From Anaerolineae bacterium (GTDB lineage Bacteria; Chloroflexota; Anaerolineae; DRVO01): a stretch of DNA of 64,000 nucleotides. The DNA is taken from the NCBI GenBank assembly GCA_013178015.1, contig JABLXR010000012.1:1-64000 (forward strand), in the 5' to 3' direction. Below the pieces are notes generated by a model. That model ran no database searches and was not told where the DNA came from. It saw only the letters and a program-made list of their open reading frames with translations. A program made the translations under genes and the position numbers. Position 1 is the stretch's first letter, and each line of letters begins with the position of its first letter. Of this stretch, positions 1 through 8,968 are shown piece by piece.

Positions 1-298
1 CAGCTCAGGATCGGGGGGACACATGCCGACCAGCGCCGTCGCTGCGCTCGGATTAGGCGAGCCAGCCCCGACTGCACCGCAGGTACACCTTCCTTGGAGG
101 AGTGCGCGCGCCCACGCGCGCTGTCCCTCCAAGTGCCTACCGCGCCTGGGGGCGCGGACTCCTCAGGAGGAGGCTGGAACCTGCCAGGATGCTGGCGCTT
201 TGTCCTCCTAGCCGGCCGAAGAGCCTGCCGCGAAAGCCTGTCAGGAAACCACCTGCGTGTGACTGCCGGCTGAACACACTCGTCCCCCCGATCCTGAG
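1..298. ncRNA. Candidate structured RNA of unknown class, about 295 nt
   Basis: Positions 4-20 and 282-298 are perfect 17-bp inverted repeats that would close a multibranched fold. Inside are a hairpin at 93-133 (CTTGGAGG with CCTCCAAG, capped by GCGCGCG/CGCGCGC), one at 140-157, one at 183-196 (GCCAG/CTGGC) and a stem pairing 210-216 with 265-271. Bases 165-171 can pair with 203-209, or 159-163 can pair with 168-172; these two pairings exclude each other. I looked for and did not find the conserved cores of RNase P RNA, tmRNA, SRP RNA, 6S RNA or a cobalamin riboswitch. The strand is open: the minus strand has an extended -10-like TGATACACT at 334-342. A MITE with 17-bp ends is the main alternative. 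A gene-free stretch continues to 572, where I see nothing further. Confidence 0.45.
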
Positions 299-572
299 TT
301 CTTGCGTCGGGCTTTGTGAGCCCCCACGAGACCAGTGTATCATGGCTTGTGGGCGCAGCCCGGCCAGGACCGGATCACGGCCCGTCTCGTTTGGCACCCT
401 GGTGCAACGCCGGTTCTGCTCCGATCGGGAAAGTAGGGTCGCCCTCTCAAAGCGACCGCGCGGTTCCGCCGGGCAGCGATCCGCCTGCGTCTCCGCCTAG
501 CACCAAGTATGGTCTGGGAGGCAAGCATGGTAGGCGACGCGGGTCGCTCCGGCGGGTCGGAGGTCGTGACCT

Positions 573-1319
573 ATGCCGAATCACATAGAGCGTGACAGCG
601 CACCGCTCCCTGGCACGCGACCTTCGCGTCCCAGAGCGACGGGAAGCTCCGGCTACAGGGCCTTCGACTTCATCATGGCCCTGTTTGTGGCCGTCTTGCT
701 CATCAGCAACGTGGCCTCCAGCAAGATACTGCGATTGGGGCCATTCTCGTTCGATGGCGGCACCCTCCTCTTCCCCGTCAGCTACATCTTCGGGGACATT
801 CTAACCGAGGTATACGGCTATGCTCGCTCTCGCCGGGTAATATGGGCCGGTTTCTTCGCCGCGCTGCTCATGGGAGCCACCCTAGCCATGGTCGGCTGGC
901 TTCCCCCGGCCCAGGGCTGGGAGCACCAGGAGGCGTACCTGGCCATCCTAGGACAGACTCCGAGGATCGTGGTCGGTTCGGTGATCGCCTACTTCGCTGG
1001 CGAGTTCTCTAACTCCTACACTCTGGCCCGCCTGAAGCTCGTCACCCGTGGCCGGTTCCTGTGGCTGCGCACCATCGGCTCCACCGTGGTGGGCGAGGGC
1101 GTGGACACGGTGCTCTTCGTGCTGATTGCTTTCGCCGGCGTGCTGCCAGCTCCGCTCCTCACCGCCGTGATGGCCAGCAACTATGCTTTCAAGGTCGGCA
1201 TAGAAGTGCTCGCCACTCCGGCTACCTACCGCCTGGTCAATTACCTCAAGCGTATCGAGGGCGAGGATTACTACGACTGGGATACGGACTTCAGCCCCTT
1301 CACCCTGGCAGGCGCGTAG
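573..1319 (+). CDS. yhhQ: Queuosine precursor transporter, YhhQ/VUT family
   Basis: This 248-residue integral membrane protein has about six hydrophobic segments and the family hallmark FGDILTEVYGY at residues 73-83, with SNVASSK at 45-51. YhhQ proteins import the queuosine precursors preQ0 or preQ1 for tRNA modification. The N-terminal 30 residues are polar and probably cytoplasmic. A GGAGG sits about 9 nt before the ATG. The next gene, era, starts immediately after the stop codon, so the two are probably co-transcribed. Later pathway genes queH and queA lie near 41 kb. The family assignment is strong; the exact substrate is inferred from the family. Confidence 0.88.
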   Translation: MPNHIERDSAPLPGTRPSRPRATGSSGYRAFDFIMALFVAVLLISNVASSKILRLGPFSFDGGTLLFPVSYIFGDILTEVYGYARSRRVIWAGFFAALLMGATLAMVGWLPPAQGWEHQEAYLAILGQTPRIVVGSVIAYFAGEFSNSYTLARLKLVTRGRFLWLRTIGSTVVGEGVDTVLFVLIAFAGVLPAPLLTAVMASNYAFKVGIEVLATPATYRLVNYLKRIEGEDYYDWDTDFSPFTLAGA

Positions 1320-2333
1320 ATGGGCCGACGCCCAGATTCGGACCCGCTCAACATGGCCGTAGAGCCGACCACGGAGTGGCCCGAGGGGCACCGCTCCGGA
1401 TACGTGGCCGTGGTGGGAGCACCCAACGTCGGCAAGTCCACCCTGATCAACGCCATCCTGGGGCAGAAGCTGACTATCGTATCGCCTAAGCCTCAGACTA
1501 CTCGCCACCGCATTCTCGGCATCCTCACCCGCGACCGATATCAAGTCCTGCTCATGGACACCCCCGGCTTACACCGTCCCCGCAGTCGCTTCGGTGAGTA
1601 CATGGTGGGCACGGCCGAAGAGGCTCTAGAGGAGGCCGACATCATCCTCTGGCTGGTGGACATCACCCGGGACCCCGATGACGATGACCGCCGGGTGGCG
1701 GAGTCGCTTGCGGCCGCCGCGGGGGGCACTGCCCGCGAGGGGCGTGTCACCGTGGCGCTCGTCCTCAACAAGACGGATGCGGTTGACGAGAGCACACGCA
1801 GAGCCAGGCAGGCCCTCTACGCCGAGCTGGCTCCCGCAGCCAGCGCAAGCTTCCGGGTCTCAGCCCTCACCGGTGAAGGGGTGGATCGCCTGCTCGACTG
1901 GCTGGTGGAGGAGCTACCTGAAGGGCCTCGCCTCTTCCCCGAGGAGCAAGTGACTGATCGGGAGGAGCGCTTCCTGGCAGCCGAGCTCATACGGGAACAG
2001 GTGCTCCTGCACCTTCGGGAGGAAGTCCCTCACGCCGTCGCCGTGAGTGTGGACGATTTCATCGAGCGGACCCAGGGCAAGACCTACATCCGCGCCACCC
2101 TCTACGTGGAGAAGGAGTCGCAGAAGGGCATCGTCATCGGAGCAAGAGGCGGCACCTTACGTCGCATCAGCACGGCCGCCCGGCAGGAAATCGAGAGGAT
2201 GCTGGCGAAGCCAGTATACCTGGAGCTCTGGGTCAAGGTGCGACCCAACTGGCGCCGGAACGAGGCCTATCTACGCGAGTTGGGCTTCCCGGTCCCGCGC
2301 CGACCGGGGGGCGCGAGTAACCGGGCCGGCTAG
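1320..2333 (+). CDS. era: GTPase Era
   Basis: Era is a Ras-like GTPase that binds 16S rRNA and assists 30S subunit maturation. All G motifs are visible: GAPNVGKS at residues 33-40, DTPG at 80-83, NKTD at 150-153 and SAL in the G5 position. A C-terminal KH domain follows, with the GIVIGARGGTL loop that contacts the 3' end of 16S rRNA. At 337 residues it is slightly longer than typical Era, because of an extension of about 25 residues before the G domain; an internal ATG at 1353 would remove 11 of them. The start codon directly follows the yhhQ stop codon. Identity is secure; the start is less so. Confidence 0.95.
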   Translation: MGRRPDSDPLNMAVEPTTEWPEGHRSGYVAVVGAPNVGKSTLINAILGQKLTIVSPKPQTTRHRILGILTRDRYQVLLMDTPGLHRPRSRFGEYMVGTAEEALEEADIILWLVDITRDPDDDDRRVAESLAAAAGGTAREGRVTVALVLNKTDAVDESTRRARQALYAELAPAASASFRVSALTGEGVDRLLDWLVEELPEGPRLFPEEQVTDREERFLAAELIREQVLLHLREEVPHAVAVSVDDFIERTQGKTYIRATLYVEKESQKGIVIGARGGTLRRISTAARQEIERMLAKPVYLELWVKVRPNWRRNEAYLRELGFPVPRRPGGASNRAG

Positions 2334-2363
2334 GAGGCTCAGAGCAAGGTATGGAGGGGACTC

Positions 2364-2969
2364 ATGCTTGTCGGTGACCGCATGACGAGGGAAGTCATCG
2401 TGCTTGCAGCCGGCGCCACTGTCGCCGAAGGTCTTGGCCTCATGAACGAGCGCGGCGTCCACCGTCTCCCCGTGGTGGATGCCGAGGGCGACCTTCAGGG
2501 CATCGTATCCGATATGGACCTTCGCATTGCCGAAGCCGCCGGGCGACTCGCCGATCCCGTGAGCTCGATAATGACCAGACGAGTGGTCACGGTGGGCGAG
2601 TACTGCCCCCTGGAGGAGGCAGCCACGCTTATGCGACGCAAGGGCGTGGGCGGGCTCCCCGTGGTGCGGGGTAACCGCATCATCGGCATCATAACCGACG
2701 GAGATATCTTCGACGTCTTCGCTCACCTCCTGGGCGTCGGTGAGCCAGGCGTGCGCCTGACCGTCGCCGTGTCAGCGGCTCGCTCCACCTTGATGACCCT
2801 GCTGAACGAGTTGGTGGAGCGCGGGGGAGACATCGTCGGCCTTGGCACTGTCCGCGAGAAAGACCAACGCCTGCTGGTGGTTAAGGTTGGGGGGCTGACT
2901 CCAACTCAAGCGCAGCAAGCCGTCGAAGTGGCCGGAGCTGAGCTGCTGGACCTTCTGGAGGAGGGCTGA
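2364..2969 (+). CDS. CBS-pair protein with C-terminal ACT-like domain
   Basis: The protein has 201 residues. Two CBS motifs fill residues 1-58 and 62-120, each with the expected VHRLPVVD or VGGLPVV strand followed by IVSDMDL or IITDGDI. The remaining 70 residues look like an ACT-type fold of the AcuB kind. CBS pairs bind adenosyl ligands such as AMP, ATP or SAM and act as energy or ligand sensors. GGAGGGG precedes the ATG. The gene sits just upstream of pyruvate kinase, 2 nt apart, which suggests but does not prove a role in sensing energy state around glycolysis. The ligand cannot be told from sequence. Confidence 0.8.
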   Translation: MLVGDRMTREVIVLAAGATVAEGLGLMNERGVHRLPVVDAEGDLQGIVSDMDLRIAEAAGRLADPVSSIMTRRVVTVGEYCPLEEAATLMRRKGVGGLPVVRGNRIIGIITDGDIFDVFAHLLGVGEPGVRLTVAVSAARSTLMTLLNELVERGGDIVGLGTVREKDQRLLVVKVGGLTPTQAQQAVEVAGAELLDLLEEG

Positions 2970-2971
2970 TC

Positions 2972-4444
2972 GTGGCCTTCTCCTGCCCTACCATCCCCTG
3001 CCTCCGCTGCCGCACCAAGATCGTCTGTACCCTTGGCCCTTCCACCGACGCACCTGGGGTGGTGGAACAGATGGTGGAGGAGGGCATGGCCGTGGCCAGG
3101 ATCAACTTCTCCCACGGCACGGCGGAGGAGAACATCCGACGCATCCGGCAGGCCAGGCAAGCGGCCGCTCGTTATTCCATGCCCATAGGTATTCTCGCAG
3201 ACCTCCAGGGACCGAAACTACGCGTCGGTAGCTTCCGCCAGGGCAAGGTGGACCTGACGGTGGGGCAGGAGTTCCAGTTGCTCTACCAGCCCGCTGAAGG
3301 AGACGCGACCCGGGTGCACGTCCCGCACCCAGAGGTGCTGGACGCCATCGCCGAGGGAGCGCGCATACTCCTGGGCGACGGGGACATCGAGTTGGTCGCC
3401 CGACACCGCACCGCCGAGGGCATCGTGTGTGAGGTCGTGGTAGGAGGATCCCTGGCCTCGCGCAAGGGCATAACCGTTCCCGGCGTCAGAGTTCATCTTC
3501 CCGTGGTCACTGAGAAGGACCGTGCCGATCTGCTGGTGGCTCTGAGGGAGAAGGCAGACTACGTCGCCATCTCTTTCGTCCAGGAGGCCGCGGACATAGA
3601 GGTGTTGCGGCGGATAATGCACGAAGCCGGGGCCGAGGTTCCCATTGTGGCCAAGATCGAGCGGCGCAGCGCTATCGAGGGGTTCGACCCGGTGCTGGAG
3701 GCCGCCGACGCCATCATGGTGGCCCGGGGCGACCTCGGACTCGAGGTACCGGCGGAGGAAGTGCCGGTGTACCAGAAGATGCTCATAGCCAGGAGCAGGG
3801 CTGCCGGCAAGCCGGTGATAACGGCCACCCAGATGCTCGAATCCATGATGACCAACCCGCGCCCGACTCGGGCGGAGGCCAGCGACGTGGCTAACGCCAT
3901 CGTGGACGGCACCGACGCCGTGATGCTGTCGGGCGAGACCGCGGCCGGACGATACCCGGTGGAGGCCGTCCGTATGATGCGCCGTATCGCCAGCTTCACC
4001 GAGGCCAACCTCCCCAACCGTCAGCCGCCCCGGTCTCCGGCCGACGCGCCGTCCTCGGTCACCGAGGCTATCAGCCAGGCCACCTGCCACATAGCGCAGC
4101 AGGTGGGGGCCCGGGCCATAGTTGCAGCTACCATGTCCGGCTGGACGGCGCGGATGGTGGCCAAAGAGCGGCCAGAGGTGCCCATCGTGGCCGTGACCCC
4201 GAGCCCTGAAGTGGTGGGCCGCCTCACCCTGGTCTGGGGGGTGGCGCCGGTGCTGGTAGAGACGTACGAGAGCACCGACGCGGTTACGTCCGCCTCGCTA
4301 GAGGTGGCCCAACTCCTCAACTTGGTGAAGAAGGACGATCTCGTAGTGCTCACGGCCGGGATGCCTCTCGGCGGTCCAGGCCGCACCAACATGATTCGGG
4401 TACACCGCCCCTTCGAGGTGATCCAGAGGGAAGGAGGCAGCTAG
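2972..4444 (+). CDS. pyk: Pyruvate kinase
   Basis: Pyruvate kinase converts phosphoenolpyruvate and ADP to pyruvate and ATP. The 490-residue protein has the N-terminal TKIVCTLGPS signature, INFSHG, the LQGPKLRVG segment, the active-site VAKIER lysine and the conserved TATQMLESM and SDVANAIVDGTDAVMLSGET blocks. A normal C-terminal allosteric domain follows. The start is a GTG behind GGAGGAGG, and the stop of the CBS gene is only 2 nt upstream, so the two form an operon. The first ten residues are unusual but short. Function is certain at family level. Confidence 0.96.
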   Translation: MAFSCPTIPCLRCRTKIVCTLGPSTDAPGVVEQMVEEGMAVARINFSHGTAEENIRRIRQARQAAARYSMPIGILADLQGPKLRVGSFRQGKVDLTVGQEFQLLYQPAEGDATRVHVPHPEVLDAIAEGARILLGDGDIELVARHRTAEGIVCEVVVGGSLASRKGITVPGVRVHLPVVTEKDRADLLVALREKADYVAISFVQEAADIEVLRRIMHEAGAEVPIVAKIERRSAIEGFDPVLEAADAIMVARGDLGLEVPAEEVPVYQKMLIARSRAAGKPVITATQMLESMMTNPRPTRAEASDVANAIVDGTDAVMLSGETAAGRYPVEAVRMMRRIASFTEANLPNRQPPRSPADAPSSVTEAISQATCHIAQQVGARAIVAATMSGWTARMVAKERPEVPIVAVTPSPEVVGRLTLVWGVAPVLVETYESTDAVTSASLEVAQLLNLVKKDDLVVLTAGMPLGGPGRTNMIRVHRPFEVIQREGGS

Positions 4445-4462
4445 GCCGCCGACCGACCGCGG

Positions 4463-4957
4463 CTACCGTTGCGGCTCCAGTTCCGGCCGTGGCTGCGCTC
4501 CCTCGCGCCGGGCCAGCGGTGCCTGTACGTCGGTGGCGCAGTAGGGGCAGACCGTCCACCGCAAGTCGAGAAGCCGGGCGCACTTCGGACACTTGCGCCG
4601 CAGCCGCGACTGGCATTCGGGGCATATGACGAACTCCCGCTCCACCGGCGCCCGACAGCTGGGACAGGTCAGCCGCTCTTCCACGTCCCGCAGAAGGGCC
4701 TCCTCCTCCAGTGCCCGCTCGTAAGCCTGCGCCAGGGTCTCCTTGGGCCTGAGGATCAGGTAGAGGAGCAGCCCCGGTAGGTTGAAGACCACTACCAGCA
4801 GAGTGGCCAGGAGTTGGGCAAACACGTCTCGGGTACGGGAGCGGATGTCCCGGAAGGTCCAGATCACCAGGCTTAGGTAGAGCGAGATGAAGAACGCACT
4901 CAGAAAGCCTATCGTGATCTGGAGGATGCTGTTGAGGTTCAGCTCGGTGCCCGGCAT
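4463..4957 (-). CDS. Membrane protein with C-terminal double zinc ribbon
   Basis: The product is 164 residues long. Hydrophobic segments at about 12-33 and 47-69 should form a membrane hairpin. A charged helical stretch leads into four CPxC knuckles (CPSC, CPEC, CPKC, CPYC), which make two zinc ribbons of the DZANK type, presumably cytoplasmic. The tail is acidic and proline-rich. Proteins of this layout are common and uncharacterised in Chloroflexota; the ribbons may bind protein partners. It is convergent with pyk and stands alone. Confidence 0.75.
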   Translation of the reverse strand: MPGTELNLNSILQITIGFLSAFFISLYLSLVIWTFRDIRSRTRDVFAQLLATLLVVVFNLPGLLLYLILRPKETLAQAYERALEEEALLRDVEERLTCPSCRAPVEREFVICPECQSRLRRKCPKCARLLDLRWTVCPYCATDVQAPLARREGAQPRPELEPQR

Positions 4958-5035
4958 TGGCCAGCAGACTCCCCGGTTGGCGTTGGGAAAGCAGCGCGAT
5001 TATACCACCCGCCTCCGCCCCTGTCACCTCGGCGA

Positions 5036-5402
5036 CATAACCGGGTAGGGCTTTCTCAAAGTCGGGGAGGTGAGCGGAGCAAGGGGTGAGCCGGAGGGGA
5101 TGCGAAGCGAGCCTCACTTGGTTATTGTAAAGCTGAGAAGCAAGCACTAACCAAGGAGGCTCAAGGTGCAGTATAGCACACTCTCCTCTGATCAGATGAC
5201 AGCGGTGGGTCCGGTGGTAGGGCTTTCTCAAAGTCGAACCAGCGTTGGGCGAGCTGCCACGTGGCCTGGCCAGCAACCACGGCCGGCCAGCGAGCAGGCG
5301 AGGAACAGAGGCGATGCAGCATCCGATAGCGCCCAGACTGGCTCTGATAGGCATCTCTGGTCGCTTGCCATAGGACTTTGAGAAAGCCCTGCATAACCGG
5401 GT
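5036..5402. mobile_element. MITE-like insertion with 17-bp terminal inverted repeats and an 11-bp target duplication
   Basis: CATAACCGGGT occurs at 5036-5046 and again at 5392-5402 in the same orientation. Between the copies lie AGGGCTTTCTCAAAGTC at 5047-5063 and its exact reverse complement at 5374-5390. A third copy of the terminal sequence, in the left orientation, lies at 5219-5235. An imperfect hairpin at 5109-5124/5148-5162 is internal. This is the structure of a short non-autonomous transposon, about 345 bp, with a direct repeat created on insertion. A minus-strand reading frame in the right half could be a remnant of a transposase C-terminus, but I recognise no motif. The duplication length would suit an IS4-like element. 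The rest of the 4958-5498 gap holds nothing I can identify. Confidence 0.7.
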
Positions 5403-5498
5403 GCACCTCCCGTCCTAACCCGGAGTGCCTAGGCAACCCACCCAGGAGGCCGAGCGCACCCCATGCGCCCCGACACACGCCGCCCGTGCACAGCGGCC

Positions 5499-6527
5499 CT
5501 AGAAAAGGGGTGGCTGCGCGGCCCCGCTGTCCTTAGGCACCGGAAGGCCGAGATGGTTGTACGCCAGCGCGGTAGCCACCCGGCCCCGGGGAGTGCGGTG
5601 TATCAGGCCTTGCTGCAGGAGGTACGGCTCACACACGTCCATGATGGTATCCGGCTCCTCCGAGACCGCAGCCGCCAGCGTCTCCAGACCAACTGGACCG
5701 CCCGAGAACTTCTCCACCAGAGCCCTCAGCACCCGCCGGTCCAGGTCGTCCAGCCCCGACTCGTCCACCTCTAGCAGCTCCAGCGCCTGAGCCGCCACCT
5801 CACGGGTAACCTTTCCCTCGGCCCTCACCAGAGCGTAGTCGCACACTCGTCGCAATAGGCGGTTCGCTACCCTGGGGGTGCCCCGCGACCGACGGGCGAT
5901 CTCTGTCACTCCCTCTTCATCGGCCTCGATACCCATGATACGGGCCGAGCGAATCACGATGCAGCGCATGGCCTCCTGATCGTAGAAGTCCAGCCGCTGC
6001 ACTGCCCCGAACCGAGACCGCAAGGGCGAACTGACTAGGGCAAGCCTGGTGGTGGCTCCTATCACGCTGAACCGTGGCAGGGAGAGGCGTATGCTTCGAG
6101 CCGCCGGCCCCTTGCCAATCACGATGTCCAGGGCAAAGTCCTCCATGGCCGGGTATAGCACCTCTTCCACTACCTTGCCCAGCCGATGGATCTCGTCAAT
6201 GAAAAGAATGTCGCCCCGATGCAGGTTGGTCAGGATGGCGGCCAGGTCCCCGGGCCTTTCGATGGCGGGGCCCGAAGTCACCTTTATGTTGACTTCCATC
6301 TCATTGGCTACCACATGCGCTAAAGTCGTCTTCCCCAGACCGGGGGGCCCGTACAACAGCAGGTGATCGAGAGGCTCCCCCCGAGCTCGGGCCGCCTCCA
6401 CCAGGACGCGCAGGTTCTCGACCACCTTGCTCTGCCCGATGTATTCATCTAGCATCCGGGGGCGCAAGCTGCCCTCGGACAGGCTTTCCGCTTCTCGCGC
6501 CTTCGGCGATACAATGCGCTCGTTCAC
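5499..6527 (-). CDS. ruvB: Holliday junction branch migration helicase RuvB
   Basis: RuvB is the AAA+ motor that drives branch migration with RuvA. In 342 residues I see Walker [10 protein letters not shown], Walker B DEIHR, the sensor-1 ATTR segment, the arginine-finger RSRFG and the C-terminal winged helix with GPVGLETLA. Length is standard. The start is a GTG with GAGG 8 nt upstream; an ATG two bases further out is out of frame. ruvA and ruvC are not nearby. The gene is divergent from the MurE-type gene, with about 80 bp between the starts. Confidence 0.97.
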   Translation of the reverse strand: MNERIVSPKAREAESLSEGSLRPRMLDEYIGQSKVVENLRVLVEAARARGEPLDHLLLYGPPGLGKTTLAHVVANEMEVNIKVTSGPAIERPGDLAAILTNLHRGDILFIDEIHRLGKVVEEVLYPAMEDFALDIVIGKGPAARSIRLSLPRFSVIGATTRLALVSSPLRSRFGAVQRLDFYDQEAMRCIVIRSARIMGIEADEEGVTEIARRSRGTPRVANRLLRRVCDYALVRAEGKVTREVAAQALELLEVDESGLDDLDRRVLRALVEKFSGGPVGLETLAAAVSEEPDTIMDVCEPYLLQQGLIHRTPRGRVATALAYNHLGLPVPKDSGAAQPPLF

Positions 6528-6609
6528 ATTCCTTGCCTCTATCGGAGTATATCAGAGGCTACCCGAGCGGGCTATCGGGGCCCACGGCATGTCATTGGGA
6601 GATGCATCG

Positions 6610-8133
6610 GTGAGCGCGATGTCCACCGGTTGGGACTTCCAGAAGCTGGCGAAGGCAGCCGGCCTGCCATCCCAGGGCCTTCCCAGACAGCCCATTCGCG
6701 ACCTACAGACGGACTCCCGTCGGGTATGCCCCGGCTCCCTATTCATCGCCTACCGTGGGCTCCAGGCCGACGGTCACGACTACATCGCTGCGGCGGTGCG
6801 AGCGGGAGCGGTAGCCGTGGTGGCCGAGCGCACGCCTCCTGAGGCCCCCAATGTGCCGCTCCTCCTCGTGCCCGACGGGCGGATAGCCTGGGCCCACTTG
6901 GAGGCAGCCTGGCACGGGTTTCCCTCCCGCGAGCTGCGCCTGGCCGGCGTCACCGGCACAGATGGTAAGACCACCACCACCACCCTCCTGCATCACATCC
7001 TCACCCAGTGCGGCGTGCCCACCGGCCTCATCAGCACCGTAGAGGCGCACTTGGGCCAGCGAGTGGTGGACACGGGGCTGCACACCAGTACCCCACCCCC
7101 GTCCCAGGTGCAGCCATTGCTGAGGGAGATGGTGGACGCCGGCTGCCGCGCCGCGGTCTTGGAGGCCACCAGCGAAGGGCTGGCACAACGCCGACTCGAG
7201 GCTTGCGAGTTCGACTTGGCCATCATCACCAACATCACTCATGACCACCTGTACTTTCACCGCACCCTCGAATCCTACCGCGAGGCCAAAGCTCTCCTTT
7301 TCCACTACCTCTCGGCAGGCGCCCGCAAGCCCGGCGTCACCAAGACGGCAGTGCTCAATCGCGATGACTCGTCCTACCAGTACCTGCGCGCCATCGAGAC
7401 TGACAGACACCTCTCGTACGGTGCCTCGCGGGCCGACACCATCATTGAACAGGCTCGAGACCGCGCCGGTGGGCTGAGCCTAGCCCTTAGCACTCCCTGG
7501 GGCCGAACCGAGCTCGACGTGCCTCTTCTGGGTCAATACAACGCCTGGAACGTTGCCGCCGCCCTCACGGCGGCCTGTGCCTGGGGCATTCCCCTACAGA
7601 GGGCAGCCCACGCCTGTTCCACCTTCCCGGGCGTCCCCGGCCGGATGCAGTTCATCCAGGAGGGCCAGCCTTTTAGCGTCATAGTGGACTTCGCCCACAC
7701 CGCCAATGCCCTGGAACAAGCCCTGCGTGCCGTCCGTCCTATAACGAGAGGGAGGCTGATCGTCGTCTTTGGCTGCGCCGGAGAGAGAGACGTGCTCAAG
7801 CGAGGTCCGATGGCCACCGCAGCCATCCGGCTGGCGGACTACGCCGTCTTCACCGCCGAGGACCCGCGACGCGAGGATCTCGATAGCATCCTGGCCCAGA
7901 TGGAGAGCGCAGCTCTGGCCGCAGGCGGCAGGCCCGGGGTGAACTACAGCCTCGTGCCCGACCGGGGAGAAGCCATTGGCCATGCCATCTCGGAGGCCCG
8001 GCCCGGGGACACTGTCATCATATGTGGCAAGGGGCACGAGCAGTCCATGTGCTTCGGGTGCGAGGAGCGCCCGTGGGACGACCGAACCGCCGCCCGCGCC
8101 GCCCTGCGAGCGCGCGGGCACATTAGCATCTGA
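6610..8133 (+). CDS. murE: MurE-type UDP-MurNAc-tripeptide ligase
   Basis: Mur ligases add amino acids to the peptidoglycan stem peptide. The 507-residue product has the N-terminal UDP-binding domain, the ATP loop GTDGKTTTT, the HTSTPPP substrate loop, the NITHDHLYFH block and a C-terminal domain with GCAGERD, EDPRRED and GKGHEQ. The motif usually read as DNPR in diaminopimelate enzymes is EDPR here, so the amino acid added is open; lysine or ornithine are alternatives. I chose GTG at 6610 because GGGAG lies 9 nt before it; ATGs at 6589 and 6619 are in frame. It is not beside other mur genes, so it could be a paralogue rather than the housekeeping enzyme. Confidence 0.85.
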   Translation: MSAMSTGWDFQKLAKAAGLPSQGLPRQPIRDLQTDSRRVCPGSLFIAYRGLQADGHDYIAAAVRAGAVAVVAERTPPEAPNVPLLLVPDGRIAWAHLEAAWHGFPSRELRLAGVTGTDGKTTTTTLLHHILTQCGVPTGLISTVEAHLGQRVVDTGLHTSTPPPSQVQPLLREMVDAGCRAAVLEATSEGLAQRRLEACEFDLAIITNITHDHLYFHRTLESYREAKALLFHYLSAGARKPGVTKTAVLNRDDSSYQYLRAIETDRHLSYGASRADTIIEQARDRAGGLSLALSTPWGRTELDVPLLGQYNAWNVAAALTAACAWGIPLQRAAHACSTFPGVPGRMQFIQEGQPFSVIVDFAHTANALEQALRAVRPITRGRLIVVFGCAGERDVLKRGPMATAAIRLADYAVFTAEDPRREDLDSILAQMESAALAAGGRPGVNYSLVPDRGEAIGHAISEARPGDTVIICGKGHEQSMCFGCEERPWDDRTAARAALRARGHISI

Positions 8134-8160
8134 TGAATTCTTTATCCTCTTACGCAGTAC

Positions 8161-8169
8161 TGCTATACT
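8161..8169 (+). promoter_or_regulatory. Extended -10 promoter element for the beta-propeller gene
   Basis: TGC directly before TATACT forms an extended -10 element, which would start transcription near 8176, about 48 nt before the start codon. No good -35 box is present, as is usual for extended -10 promoters. Confidence 0.45.
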
Positions 8170-8223
8170 GCTGGCGATTGGGGACCATCCACAAGCCGTG
8201 GCATAGCTGCAGGAGATGACGCT

Positions 8224-8901
8224 GTGAGACGCAGAGCTTTCCTGGCCCTGGTGTTGGCGCTGTCGCTGGCGCCCGCTGCAGGGCCGTTGTTGGCCCAGGA
8301 ACGGGAGACGTCGCCCGACTGGTACGTGGGCAGGATCCTATTCAAGTCCGACCGCGAGGGCCAGGAGGCCTTCTTCGCCGTCAACCCCGACGGCTCCGGC
8401 CTGGTGCGGGTGGACGACCCTAACGTGGGCTTCTACTACGCCGAGGCCCGCTCCCGCGACCTTACCTCCGCCGACGGCCGCTACCGCCTCTTCGTCCGCC
8501 AGGTCGGCAACGACCTCCAAGTCTGGCAGCAAGATACCCAAACCGGCGATATCTCCTACGTCGCCGGCGGCGGCCCCGGAGCCGATTACGAACCCGCCTG
8601 GGCCCCCGATACCCGCTTCGTGGCCTACGTCTCCCAGGTCGACGGCAACGACGAAATCCACCTCTACGACCGCCAGACCAACACCGACCACCGCCTCACT
8701 AGCAATACTTGGGAGTGGGACAAGCACCCCTCCTTTGGCCCCGATGGCTCCCAGATCGCCTTCTGGTCCAACCGCCAAAGCCGCTTCAAGCACATCTGGA
8801 TCATGAACTCCGACGGCTCCAACCCCCACAACATCAGCGGCTGGGGCTCCTACAACGACTGGGACCCCGTCTGGGTCAAACACCTGCCCTCGGCACCGTG
8901 A
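8224..8901 (+). CDS. Exported TolB-like beta-propeller protein
   Basis: The 225-residue protein starts with a clear signal peptide (RRR then a hydrophobic stretch ending near AQE). The mature part has several TolB/PD40-type repeats, seen as ILFKSDREG, YEPAWAPDTRFVAYVS, HPSFGPDGSQIAFWSN and the HIWIMNSDGS segment. Such repeats build a beta-propeller used for binding proteins or sugars. The protein is too short for a full six-bladed propeller, so it may dimerise. The codon bias is stronger (almost uniform C-ending codons) than in the neighbours. Ligand unknown. Confidence 0.78.
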   Translation: MRRRAFLALVLALSLAPAAGPLLAQERETSPDWYVGRILFKSDREGQEAFFAVNPDGSGLVRVDDPNVGFYYAEARSRDLTSADGRYRLFVRQVGNDLQVWQQDTQTGDISYVAGGGPGADYEPAWAPDTRFVAYVSQVDGNDEIHLYDRQTNTDHRLTSNTWEWDKHPSFGPDGSQIAFWSNRQSRFKHIWIMNSDGSNPHNISGWGSYNDWDPVWVKHLPSAP

Positions 8902-8928
8902 CGCCCGGGGGGCAGAGACTAGTGTTCA

Positions 8929-8948
8929 CTTCCGGGCGCGCCCGGAAG
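8929..8948. repeat. Perfect 20-bp palindrome upstream of the LysM/M23 gene
   Basis: CTTCCGGGCGCGCCCGGAAG is a perfect palindrome 20 nt before the next start codon and 27 nt after the previous stop. It could be an operator or a hairpin that separates the two genes. There is no T tract. Confidence 0.5.
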
Positions 8949-8968
8949 CGGCACGAGGAGGCCTGAAT

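Noticed and set aside
1-298. RNase P RNA, tmRNA, SRP RNA, 6S RNA or cobalamin riboswitch
   Set aside because: Core motifs (for example GAGGAAAGUCC for RNase P, TTCGA-type T loop and CCA end for tmRNA, GGAAGCAGC-type helix 8 for SRP) are not present on either strand.
299-572. preQ1 riboswitch before the queuosine transporter
   Set aside because: No preQ1-I, -II or -III like core was seen.
4350-5354. Long minus-strand frame across the zinc-ribbon gene and the MITE
   Set aside because: It overlaps two better-supported features and reads through the inverted-repeat sequence; codon bias is wrong.
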